Below, piece after piece: positions 53,537 through 64,000 of a stretch of 64,000 nucleotides of DNA. The notes under the pieces were generated by a model. That model was not told the DNA's origin. It was given only the letters and a program-made list of their open reading frames with translations, and ran no database searches. The stretch's first letter is position 1; each line of letters starts with the position of its first letter. Position numbers and translations under genes: made by a program. Origin of the DNA: Calonectria ilicicola (Eukaryota > Ascomycota > Sordariomycetes > Hypocreales > Nectriaceae); the NCBI GenBank assembly GCA_020809705.1, contig CP085828.1, forward strand, positions 930,001-994,000, written 5' to 3'.

Positions 53537-55570
53537 ATGCCCTATGCGATGCCCCCAGGCCAACCGGCCAAGAACCCTCCTAACCTCGTCCTCTGTTTCG
53601 ATGGTACTGGTAACACCTTCAATGGATCCGATGCCGATACCAACGTTGTGAAGCTGCTTCGTAACCTCAACCGAACTCACCCCAATCAGTATCATTACTA
53701 CCAAAGTCAGCCATTCCCATCGCTCCGCCTGCGAGGTTTCTTTCTTACATAGCACTAGCTGGTATCGGCACATACGTAGTCAATGAGACCTCAGTCAACA
53801 AGTCAACTCTTGGCGAGGCCAAGAGCTGGTTCTCGAAACAACTCGACCAAGGAGTTGGCAGCAGCTTCGACGCGCACGTCATGGCTGGCTACAAGTTCCT
53901 GATGAGATACTATGAAGATGTAAGAGTGTCTATACCATCACGCAAGAGAATCATTCATCGCTGACCTATACAACTTCTAGGGTGCCAAGATTTACATGTT
54001 TGGCTTCAGTCGTGGCGCCTTCACAGCCAAGTTTCTAGCGCAAATGATCAACACCGTTGGTCTGTTGTGCAAGGGCAACGAGGAAATGGTTCCATTCGCA
54101 TTCCGCCTCTACCAACGCTACATCCAGGGCAAAACCGCTCTGCGCGGGAAGAAGCTCAAAGACGAGGGTCTCCAGGACCTCAACACTGTCATGGCAGAGC
54201 ATAACCAGTCGGAGGAAGATGAAGTGTGCGAAGACTCCGATATTGAGAGTTCTGATTCGGATGACGACTCGGGCCATGCCAGCGGCGCTGAAAGCGAGGA
54301 TGATGATGTTGATGCAGATGAGGGAACGTCATTGCTGTCAAGTCAAAGCAAGCACCGTGGCCATGCACGCGCAAAGACTGCAGCGCAGCGCGAAGAAGAG
54401 GCCACCAAGGCTGCACTCGAGGAAGTCAGGGCCTTTAGCCGAACCTTCTGTCGAAAGGACTCGAGCACAACAAAGTCAACATCCACCTCTACAAACATCA
54501 AGATCCACTTCTTGGGTCTCTGGGACTGCGTTGCTTCTGTTGCAGTACTAGAGACAAAGGCAGCAGTGCCCATGGCTATTCTGGGAACTGCGAGGCACGT
54601 CCGACACGCCGTCGCAATTGACGAGAAGCGCGTCAAGTTCAGACCCTCCCTCCTCTCCCAGGACATTGCTACCATCCAGAGAACCAAGAATAATAACAAG
54701 GGAAAGAACAAGGTTCAAAATGGCGACGCCAGCAATGGTGGCTCGTCCGTCCAGAGCATCATTGATGAAGTGAAGGAGGAAGACCTCAAGGAGGTCTGGT
54801 TCCCAGGCAGCCATTGCGATGTTGGCGGCGGATGGCCAGCCCAGAACGCCGTTGAAATCCCTGCCTCGTCAAAAAGCCTAACTTGGTGGGATCGGCTGAA
54901 TTACTTTTGGTCCGGAAGCGTGCACACAGAGGCCAGCGAGCGCGTGCAGATGAGCGATGTGGCCTTGGCCTGGATGATTGACGAGCTCAGAGAGGTGAAC
55001 AAGAAGGAGCAGATAGAATCCCCCGGTGCAGAGACGCTGCACTGGAACAAGAAGCGCCTCAAGAAGTTCAAGAAGAACTTCAAGGAGTGGAAGCAAAAGG
55101 CCCAGGATGAGACAGTCAAGGAAGAGTTCAAGCTTGGAGTTATTCACCACCCTCTCCAATTCTATTCCGGCACGGCCTTCAATCAAGTCCTGATTTGGAA
55201 GTTCATGGGTAAGTCTCTCTTGAACAAAATCTCTCCCATCTCTTCAATTTTCAGAAGCTAATTTTTGGCAGAATACTTGCCCTTCATCCCTCGTTGGGAG
55301 TTGGTTGACAACAAATGGGTGCACCATCGCTTCAGGCCCAGCATGTACGGCACTCGCGACATTCCGTGGAAGGCGGTTCTGCACGAGTCTGTGTGCTGGC
55401 GACTGAACCAGGACAAGACCTATCGCCCGACAAACAACCATGGTGAGAACGATGACAAGAACAAAGCGGCACCCTGTCTGAAGCGAGACGGCTTGTCAGC
55501 ATACATTGAGCATTCTGCCTGGTCAACCAAGAACCATCAGGTGTGGACATTTCCGGATGAGAAAAAATGA
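53537..55570 (+). CDS. DUF2235 alpha/beta hydrolase (Tle1-like fold)
   Basis: Exons 53537-53705, 53759-53919, 53981-55208 and 55272-55570 (introns 53, 61 and 63 nt), 618 aa. The start [12 protein letters not shown] (Asp22-Thr27) is the family hallmark. The nucleophile elbow FGFSRGAF gives Ser120, and [11 protein letters not shown] (His388, Asp390) is the conserved motif shared with bacterial Tle1 lipases. Between them lies a long insertion (about residues 165-255) with an acidic Ser/Asp/Glu block and a basic stretch, disordered and typical of fungal members. A Lys-rich coiled segment at about 450-480 follows. Fungal DUF2235 proteins are uncharacterised intracellular hydrolases, and lipid hydrolysis is inferred from the bacterial relatives only. 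The first donor (gtcagc) is non-canonical but frame-consistent. Confidence 0.9.
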
Positions 55571-56014
55571 ACGATGCAATGAGGCGAGACATTTGATGTG
55601 AAAAAGGAAATACAGGGCGTGTCGAGTGAAGGAAAGGCTGGAGCACAGGGTTTTGTGTTATATTTTAATGACATTGGTGGTATTGTTAATAATTTTGAAC
55701 TGGGCTGCTAAACACACAGGATGCAACGCAACGCAACACCAAAAAATATCTTCCCACTTTTCGTGCATGCATGATTGAGGCAACAATCTTTGGTGAGATG
55801 ATACATTTTGAAAATGAGGGTTTTCTACGATATGCATAACGAGGTCTCGGACACCCAAGCGGGAGGGGTATACCTGGCCAGATCCATCGTATGTTTTGGT
55901 AGAGAGGCTAGGGTGAGAGGAGAAACCTCCGTAGTCCAAGACACCATGCTGGGACAGTCCATCGAGAGAAGAGTCAACAAAAAAAAATACATCCAACATG
56001 GAAAAAAAGGATGG
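55571..56014. other. 3' flank of the DUF2235 gene
   Basis: AT-rich sequence with no gene. An A-rich run (about 55979-55987) precedes the first tRNA gene; on the tRNA strand it is the T run that ends RNA polymerase III transcription. Confidence 0.5.
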
Positions 56015-56164
56015 GGGCCTGCCCGGGGATCGAACCCGGGACCTGGCATAACTTCTCTTAGAGAACTGGGGAATCCCCTTTGGACACGTTAGTATTGCGA
56101 TGACTTGCTGCTGACGAGCGGTGAAACTTACGAAACGCCAATCATACCACTAGACCAGCAGGCC
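56015..56164 (-). tRNA. tRNA with 78-nt intron, probably Thr (anticodon CGT), copy 1
   Basis: On the minus strand the acceptor stem GGCCTGC pairs with GCAGGCC at the end. The D-arm contains box A (TGGTCTAGTGG), and box B is GGTTCGATCC. The anticodon stem is GGCGT/ATGCC with loop TT-CGT-A, giving anticodon CGT and A37, which suits an ANN codon. A 78-nt intron follows position 37, leaving a mature length of about 72 nt before CCA addition. CCA is not encoded. If the loop were shifted by one base the identity would change (for example Arg-TCG), so the isotype is the least certain part. Confidence 0.8.
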
Positions 56165-56252
56165 TTGTTGGCGTGGAGAGGAAAATGAATCAGCTTACAA
56201 TACCTCGAGGAGAGGGCCTCAAAAATACATCCAAAAGATGAGCAAAAAGTGG

Positions 56253-56402
56253 GGGCCTGCCCGGGGATCGAACCCGGGACCTGGCATAACTTCTCTGAGA
56301 GAATTGGGAAATCCCCTGATAACTTGTTAGTTGACTGTGGATTTGAAACTGCTGAACAGTGGAACTTACGAAACGCCAATCATACCACTAGACCAGCAGG
56401 CC
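56253..56402 (-). tRNA. tRNA with 78-nt intron, probably Thr (anticodon CGT), copy 2
   Basis: The mature parts appear identical to copy 1, and the total length is the same (150 nt), but the intron sequence has diverged while its ends are kept. The copies are 238 bp apart start to start and share a short flank (aaaatacatccaa) on the right of each transcript's 3' side, so they arose by tandem duplication. Both are intact by eye. Confidence 0.8.
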
Positions 56403-58281
56403 TCGTTGAAGCAATGGCAAATTATTTCACTCTATATTGCCAGCACCGTGCCTGTGCCGCTGTCATCAACTTGAGCTTGAGAACGCGAAGAAATCCTCAT
56501 GTGTACAACAATTTTAATCTCAGTGTTTGCGTTTAATAGAAATATAAATCACCAGATTTCAATTCAGTGCTCTGCAATAGTGATTATAGAGGGTGAAGAG
56601 CCCTTATTTCTAAACGGTCTGCTCCTCTTGAGCCCGACTAAGCCGTCCAATCCTTTAGGTTTTCTCCTGTGCTATTCACCATTATCCTCGATTCGGGTAT
56701 TTTTATGTGTGATCGGCCTCTTTAGGTTTCACTGTACACGTCAAACACCCGTTGACGGGAGATCGGCATATCTTTGGGTCACCTTTACGCCGGATAAGTT
56801 ATGTCAAGATACTCGGCTTGGAAATCCCTTCGATTCAAGGCCATTCGCCAGATTATTTTCGATTTACCCAAATGTCATCACTCTAGATTATGTGTTTTGA
56901 TTTCTCTCCCATATTACTTCATCCTTCTATATTTCTCGGTCGTCTTAGACATTGACTTGGTGATTGCAGAGGATCAATGTATTCTGAGCCAATGGCTCTC
57001 AAATTCCAGGTATTCAATATAATTCTTTGTCTCAGTCAATCTTCCTGATTTATAAAAACATTATTATGCGCCCCTTAATTTCCCTGGTGATGGCCCTTTG
57101 ATTGAACGTGCACCATGCATCAAATCTGACTACCCTGAAGATATAGTAATCCTTGAACGGTTTATTTCACCATGCGAATAATTCTACAACTATTTTCCTT
57201 CTTGTTTATTTTCTTTTTTTTTTCTTTTTAATTCAATTAATACTATTTCGATTTGGAGGCTTAGGGGAACTTTGAAGAGTCGGGCCCAAAATCTAAAGGA
57301 AGTCCGCCTTGTAGTCTGCATGCTTCACGTTCGTTGTGCGTTCTAGCATGAGCCAATAATGACAACGGGCTCCAACATCTACTCAGTGATCATCCCATTC
57401 TAGAAATCACCAAGGACAACATCTCCTGTTCACTGGGCATTTCTGACGAGACAAACATTGGTCCCTTGACGATGTTGATGTCGATCTAAAGAAATGAGTG
57501 CTTTATGATAAAAGCAGTTTAGCAGCATCATAACTTCGACCTGATTCTCGGCACTTTTCTGCGCATCCACTAGTCGGCTTACGCAGTAGTATTATAGCTG
57601 TCCGTAATTATGATAACTTATCCATATTATAAATAATTTTAGTACATTTACCCATCCAGTCGTCCCTATGGGCAGCTGCGAAGCTAAAACTAGGATTGGA
57701 GATGAGAGAATTGCTGCCGCTACGAGAGCTAAAGGACATGTATTATCCTGCCGACGTGCGCTATGACTTTCAATTTTTAGCGTTGGCGGTTGCCTGAAGC
57801 CGCGCGGGTCCAATTCCGTCCAACATACCCAATCGCTTTTGATGCATTAGGTTCTAGCTGCATCGCGGCCAGGGATGTGTAGCCAGTCGGAAACCTCTAA
57901 ACTGAATGTACATTGTTTCCTCTGTCCTGCAAATTTCCCGATGTAAAAAAAGCTACATATCATCCTTGCATCCCCGGTGCAAATTTCCTTGTCCCAATCT
58001 TACTTGAAGCATCTTGGCATTGAGGTGCAACCTGCACATGATCTTCACTACTCCACCGAGCAGAAAAGTAGGAGTATTATCTGTCTCCCGAATTTTCCAA
58101 AACCGTCATCCCCGTTTTGCCAATCAATTATTGTATACCCATTATCCTTTTTTTTTTTAATTTTTTTTTTTTTTATTCTTTTAGCAAATTTACGTTTTTT
58201 GAAGCGCTAGCCACGGGGTCTGACAAAAGCCCTCATCGTTTGACTCAAATTCAGGGTATTTTTATTCTCTAATTGATCAAA
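56403..58281. other. 1.9-kb AT-rich intergenic region
   Basis: No gene recognised. T-rich runs lie at 57215-57230 and 58148-58175. Short open frames lack domains. The right end is the promoter of the large accessory gene. Confidence 0.5.
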
Positions 58282-61200
58282 ATGTGTTATTACGATCTAG
58301 TCCGGTGGCCATGCGGCTATTGGGCATGGGGTCACTTCCGCCACCAGTGCGAGAAAGAGAATAGGATGGGTGAAACTTGTGGTCGTAGGCTTGTTTACCA
58401 GCGTCGGGATGAACCCGACATATGTAAGCTCTGCCATGATATACCAAAGAAGCAACGCCGTTATGACAAGATGCTCCGCGACGTCGAGCGCTGGCAAAAA
58501 GAAGGAAATCGGAGTGCCGCTATCGAAAAGACGCTCTGTGATATGAGCGATATCTCGGCTCAAATTTCGAGTATTAACGGTAAACATCAAGACAGATTGA
58601 ACACTCCAGGCCCGGACTTTATTTCACATTCTGCTCATGCCGACTTCCCTCAGTCTAGCTTAGTGTCAGATGCAGGTGATGATGGCAATGACAACAAGAC
58701 GAGGTTGGAGGAAATGAGAACGGTCGATAAGAACGAATCGCAGTCGTCTAAAGAAATGGAAGATAGAGCGAAGAACAAAGCGAAAGAATCTCATCCAACA
58801 ATGGAAGAGGAGGAGACCGAGGATTTGTTTGCGAGAAAAGATAGGCAAAGTGCCAAGGACGAGCCATCTAAGAAACTGGGTCATAACTATGCTACGATGG
58901 CTCAACATTTAGATTCAACGGAAGTCGAGGACATTGTGAGCATAGACGATGAGCTTCAATCTGAAGGTGCCTTGAGTCACCAAGAACATATGAGGGAGCA
59001 CGGCAGAGAATTGCCCCCACATCTCGCGGCGAAAGCTACTTCTGACTATAAGCCTATTCCAGTGGCCGACTCTAGGTATTATTCTAGATCGAGTCACACA
59101 AAACCGTCACAAGATCAAAGTTACACAGATAATACACTAGAATCAACCAACGAGGGTAGTACAGGAAACGCGGCGGAAGACACAAAAGAACTTTCTGATA
59201 TCCCTCGAACCGATAACATGCCCGGTAATGACAAAGATGAATTGGACGACAGCTACTCGGAAGCAGGTAGTCTTGCAGAGTATGAAAATTCCGCCACTAA
59301 GGCTTTCGCTGAATGGGTTTTGGCCGCGATACATCAAGAATTTCAAGAGGCAGATTTTGGTGACATCTTTCCGATACTACAGGAAGTTCTGCAAGAGTTG
59401 GCGATCAAGATCGGCCACGAAGGGAAATCTCCAATTCATCGAAAGTTAATGTACATTGCTCACAAGCCTACAACCTGTTGGTAAGTATGACCTCATACTT
59501 GTTTCTTTCTGAGTGGTGAAGAGAATGAAGGGGGGTCATTCAATGAAGACTTTTAACAAAGATTATGTGCAAAAACTCGATACTAACAACCCCTTTTTCG
59601 AAAGTGCTATCACCAACATCGACATTCAAATTGAAAACAGTGATTCTATGCAGGATCAAAGTTCGAGTGATGAGAATGATGAAAGGAGGCCATTCAAAGA
59701 TGATCATTGGAAAGAACGGATCTATGCGTGGCTACAAAAGATTCCAAAATCGGACATAGACAAGGAAATCCAAATTCCTCCAGAGGAGGAAATTTTTGAT
59801 ACAGCTACGGATCCATATGATGATTACAAAAAGGTACTAGATGATAGTCAGGCATCTTCATGGATAGGCCTGGCGTTAAAAAAGCGCCTAGGCATGCGGG
59901 GGATAGATCCCTTGTCACTAACTCGAATCCGACACGAAGTCCGCAATTACTTGAGAAAATTCGCCATCAGTAACTGTCAAAATAGCACACCAACTCAGAG
60001 GATTAGTCCTAAACGCAATCCTCTAATTTACGATACTTCTTTCAGGGTACAATGGGACCCTGTAGCTTTCCTCAAGGAGGAATATCCCGGCGTCAGTCAA
60101 CCCGATCTTGAAACAGTCATCACCGTAACCGGGGAAGGAGAAATTCTTCAGGCTTTACCTTGCAAGGACTATATGATGCAGTTATGGCATTTCACTGCCC
60201 CAGATATCCTATCCCTATTAACTGCACTGGTTGCGCAGCCAGATCTGTCTCATAAAGGTATAAGGTTCCACCGTGCGTCACGACTATATTCGTGCTAATA
60301 TATTTCCAGTGTCTTTGGAAGGTAATTCCTGGGTTAAAGCATCTTTAAAATATGGTGTCCTTGAAATACATATCCAGGGAACTGAATTCCAGATTGCTGA
60401 AGTTGCAGAGATCTTGATCTGGCTTGGGTCTGCTCTGCAACCAAAGAGAGAATTGGAATTTTCATACATGGAACCTCATTTGGAATGGTTACCAGTACCT
60501 GGTTCTAAGGAGGTTGCTCCTGGATACTTCAGCTTTCACTTCACTCCGTCAAATCTACCAAAAACTGAAAACAGTGACTGCTGGAAAAAGCTTTTCACTT
60601 ACATGACGATTGCTCGAGGCTTTCCTGTTCCCTCTCGACCAGTAGAAGCTACAGGCCTTGAAGTTCCCCTTGATATCGCTGCAAGAATAATCGGAGCGGA
60701 GACTGTTACTCCCTTCAAATCCCGCTTGCTCATCAAGAGCTTCTCGTCCATGTTATACCCCACATGTGTAGACAAGGAAAACAGCATTATCATGTGGCAC
60801 CTCGTGGAAAACAGCGATGGCTCGAGGATATCATATGCAGACCCTCGGCTTGGAAATAGCTGTGGTGAGAGTATTAAGGAGTTGAGAAATAATGACATTG
60901 AGACGGCACGGCACATCGTGGGGTGGTCAATAAATGTTGAAGAAAAAACGGGTGCGTTCTCACTTTCTCTACGATTATTAAATTATGCACATCGGTGTCT
61001 CTTGACTTCATGATATTCCACGTGTCTTATTGACTGATTTATAGGAACTTCTGATGCAACATACAATATCAAACCCTCTAGACTAGAAGACCCGCCAAAA
61101 ACTTGGATGCTCGAAAAGGTGCAGATCACAGCAGGAAAATATATAACTCCAACCGTTATCTTCGGCCTTGGAAAAAGAATCCGTGTTCTCAACATTTCAA

Positions 61201-62768
61201 ATGAGGGCAAAGACATCATTGGACGTCTGGAATGCCTAGCGGACAAGAACGTTATTCTTTTCGATACGCGCAATCGGTGTGGCTGGTTGGTTGATGGGCC
61301 AAGTGCACTACTTCACCTCTCTCGGATGTCTATAATGATTGATAATGCCCGATATCCAAACCAGAAATATGCCAATATCAATCTTTACGAACCAAACCCC
61401 CAAGCGGAGAATGGAGAACCTCATTCACGCCGAGTAATATCCTTAGGTATCCTAACCGATGACAGGAATTTAGATTTGGTACTACGTCAGAAGAGAAAAA
61501 CGAAGGCCCAGGCAGAAGACCAAAATGATAAGTATACTTTCGAGGACAGAATGAGTGAGATACTTTCTCTCCTAGAGCTGGTTTTTGATCACCAAATGGA
61601 CACCTCTGAAGATGGCATGGGATTTCATATTTCCGGTTCGTCGTGGGAACATCTCCTAGGCTTTGACTTTTGCGAAATCGCCAGTCGCTCGGGTCCCTTT
61701 AATGCTAAGAGCCAGAAGCTTAAAGAAGACGGACGCGGGTGGGTACAATTTACCCGAGATATTAATGCTATCACACTATTTGGGTTTGATTATGGCGAAT
61801 TAATACGACCTATGCCCGATCAGAGCGGGGGAAATAGTTGCAACCGCTGTTTATGGAACATTCCTATTCCCGAAAAACGCGATATTCTTGCTGTTAGTAT
61901 GAGTCAACTCGAATACTTGCACCGCGGGAGACCGAAATGGGAAAGCACGGAGTCTGGGAAAAGGCATGTGGGGCATAAACTTGTTTGGAGCAAACCTGAA
62001 AGTTCTTTCGAACCCTGTGCTTGCAAGTCCGAGGGAATTTCTCACGCTCGTGTTCAGACCTTTTCAGAGCCATGGTCCTGGCAATCAACGATCAAGGGGC
62101 GGCCCGAGACAAGTTTTGATGCTGTGAGCAGGACTGGTGCAGTTCTCTTGGGCATACACAGCAATGTGTTGCATAAGAAGATGCCAAAGACAGCAGAGTC
62201 CGCTTCTGGATGCGCTAATCCCACTCCAAATACCAGCCAAGTCTTGCTTGGGTTGAACTCAGACACGACAACCATCACCCATGAGTCGAATCTCTCATCT
62301 ACCACCAGCATGCGGCAGCCGACTTCCATGGCTAGTGTACCAGGCTCTCAAACCACAGTCAGTAGAAATGTTCAGTGGTCGCCGCCGCTCCAGTGTGACA
62401 CGGGAACTGGTGGCGATACTGGAGCTAAGGGAGATGGTGAGAGAAATCTTACACTACGACTCGTGTCCGATGGCCACAGCCAACAAGAAGACAATTACAC
62501 ATCAGCTCCAGATACGACTAGTCCCTCCGAACAAAGCCCAATCCATATAGCTCAAGCCGGACAGCAACTTCATGCTTCTAGAGAACACACGCCTGGAGTA
62601 TCAACTGAGACGAACGGGGTCCTGAATTTAGTGCGTAAAACACTGATAGATAAACCCAAAATGGGTGTGGTGGGCGCAAAGCGGAGCCTCACAGAGAGTT
62701 ATCATCGATCCAAAAAGCGTGTAAAATATTGGTCCTCGGTTCGACCAACGAGAAGGGGTTCAGCATGA
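58282..62768 (+). CDS. Large accessory protein of unknown function (two fungal hypothetical modules)
   Basis: Exons 58282-59480, 59605-60257, 60310-60951 and 61045-62768 (introns 124, 52 and 93 nt), 1405 aa. Total length and phases are consistent. The first splice is the least certain: donor gtaagt is strong, acceptor cgaaag is weak but follows tactaac. Residues 1-75 (MCYYDLVRWPCGYWAWGHFRHQC, GETCGRRLVYQ, CKLCHDIPKKQRR) form a Cys/His-rich, probably zinc-binding N-terminus known from stand-alone fungal hypothetical proteins. An acidic, Ser-rich disordered region runs to about 330. The centre has FRVQWDPVAFLKEEYPG and ITVTGEGEILQALPCKDYM. The end has RVLNISNEGKDIIGRLECLADKNVILFDTRNRCGWLVDGPSALLHL. 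These match, from memory, a fungal family of unknown function. The C-terminal 350 residues are low complexity and basic at the end. I can give no function. Confidence 0.75.
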
Positions 62769-64000
62769 GTCTATTCAAGGCCAAATAGAAAAGAGAGAAG
62801 GTATCGGCAATGACTGACGGAGCGAAAGTGTATTCCTCGAAAGTACAGTGGATTTGTAGAATTTTCGCCTGATCACTTCATATCACTCACAGAAATTCCC
62901 TTGTATTTGCTTGCTGTCATTATTGGTCTTAAAATAGTTGCTGTAAATACGATGTGAGAATCCGATACATGGTGATATTTTGATCTCCTTCTTTACCATA
63001 CAAAAAAACCAGGAGACTGTTCTTTTTATGAAGTTTTTTTTTTCTCCTGTATGAAATCCGTCGGGAGTGTGTCTACTTCAAGCGCAGCTTGGATGAGAAT
63101 GAGGCTCAATATCTGAAGGGCGTGACTCATTTGGGCACAATTGACGAGACCTACACCCCCAAGTCATCTACCACATGCCTTGCACGATATGGCAATGACC
63201 TTTGGAAGACAGGCATAAGGTTTCATTATTGGTCTTGGCATTTTAAGCAGATTAGGTGGGGTGGGGTTATGTTTGGCGCAAGAAAGACTTGGGCCTTCTG
63301 TTGGTCTTCGCTTGTCAGCCCATTTGACGATAGTGGATTCACATTCACATGCAATTGGAGCTTGGCATCCAATTCTAAGGAACTAATACGAGTTACTGAA
63401 TAGTAATTAATTCATGAAAAAACATCAAGAAAACGCAGATACCCCTATCGGGGAAAAAAAAGAGGCGTCAAGATACGTCTAGGTCAAGGGACAATGGGTT
63501 CCATCGACGACAAAAGCGCCATTCCTCCACTTGGTATCAAATAGCAACGTCATCATGGAAGTTTTCTTGGCAACTTCATGATGTCACTGACCGAAAATAA
63601 TAATGACTAGAGATGCACATGCACATAAGTGCAATGGTCCACCCGGGTGGGCGGTATGGCACCATAAAAGCCTTATCAGAGGCGAGAACTTAGCTCGTTT
63701 CATCACAGGGGAAGTGACATGCCGCCGTTGGGGGGCCGCAGAGCATCTTGCCGTCCGTCCGGATCAACAAAAACATATGGCGATCGTCAAAGACGGACGG
63801 ACGCAAGGCGAAGGGTACCAGGGTTATCGCGAAACTAGGATTCCGTCCTGTTTTCTTCCGCTCGCATCCGGCCACGTCAAACTGGACTGTGCTTCCTCTG
63901 GGTCACAACAACAACAAAGCTGTCCCTTCGGTTCCTATCTCGCAGAAATGAGGCGCTGCGCAGAGGCTGAGCGGTGACCACACCGAGAGTTCGGGCCCTG
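62769..64000. other. Right flank, no gene seen
   Basis: AT-rich to about 63060, with T runs at 63028-63045. Open frames at 63089-63403 and 63603-63977 have no domain and no conserved features that I can see. A gene continuing beyond the window cannot be excluded. Confidence 0.4.

Noticed and set aside
63089..63977. Open frames of 104 and 124 aa near the right end
   Set aside because: No recognisable motif, and composition is like the intergenic background.
1..64000. CRISPR arrays, phage genes or bacterial operons
   Set aside because: Introns, eukaryotic tRNAs and fungal families show nuclear fungal DNA. No regularly spaced repeats were seen.

Overview
The window is nuclear DNA of a filamentous ascomycete, most likely a Sordariomycete and plausibly Hypocreales. 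The evidence is short introns (about 44-124 nt, mostly 48-65) with GT..AG ends and CTGAC/CTAAC-type branch sites, Zn2Cys6 and fungal C2H2-type regulators, fungus-specific protein families, and transition-only decay of repeats and accessory genes that matches repeat-induced point mutation (RIP). The genus cannot be fixed from the sequence alone. Exon junctions below were placed by hand from splice motifs, reading frame and family motifs.

Layout. 1-9.1 kb: a fungal zinc-finger-like protein, a small secreted protein, a 921-aa CorA-like membrane protein, and a convergent malate/C4-dicarboxylate-type transporter. 9.1-11.4 kb: gene-poor DNA holding a 315-bp tandem duplication whose two copies differ only by transitions. 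11.4-18.7 kb: a Zn2Cys6 transcription factor convergent with an amino-acid transporter, then an alpha/beta hydrolase. 18.7-25.1 kb: a decayed accessory block with an unidentified pseudogene carrying three TAG stops, a perfect 18-bp hairpin, and a NACHT-ankyrin (STAND) pseudogene. The STAND pseudogene is interrupted by a 163-bp solo LTR with a perfect 5-bp target duplication.

26.5-36.6 kb: a metabolic stretch with ACC deaminase, a frameshifted DsbA/FrnE-like protein, a MITE-like element, an unknown gene with one premature TAG, the head-to-head vitamin B6 pair PDX1/PDX2, and an ankyrin protein with two PPxY motifs. 38-56 kb: mostly conserved housekeeping or membrane genes. These are a tiny mitochondrial-type membrane protein, a seven-finger C2H2 protein, a sugar transporter, an archaemetzincin, a tetraspan-like membrane protein, an M20 carboxypeptidase and a DUF2235 hydrolase. 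Next come two tandem intron-containing tRNA genes, probably Thr(CGT). 58.3-62.8 kb: a 1405-aa accessory protein of unknown function that appears to join two known fungal hypothetical-protein modules.

Functional links seen are the PDX1/PDX2 pair, whose products form one PLP synthase from a shared promoter region, and several convergent gene pairs. I see no CRISPR array, no rRNA and no biosynthetic core enzyme. The most notable unexplained material is the RIP-decayed, LTR-interrupted STAND locus and its neighbour, the premature-stop gene at 29.7-31.0 kb, and the large fused accessory protein at the right end.
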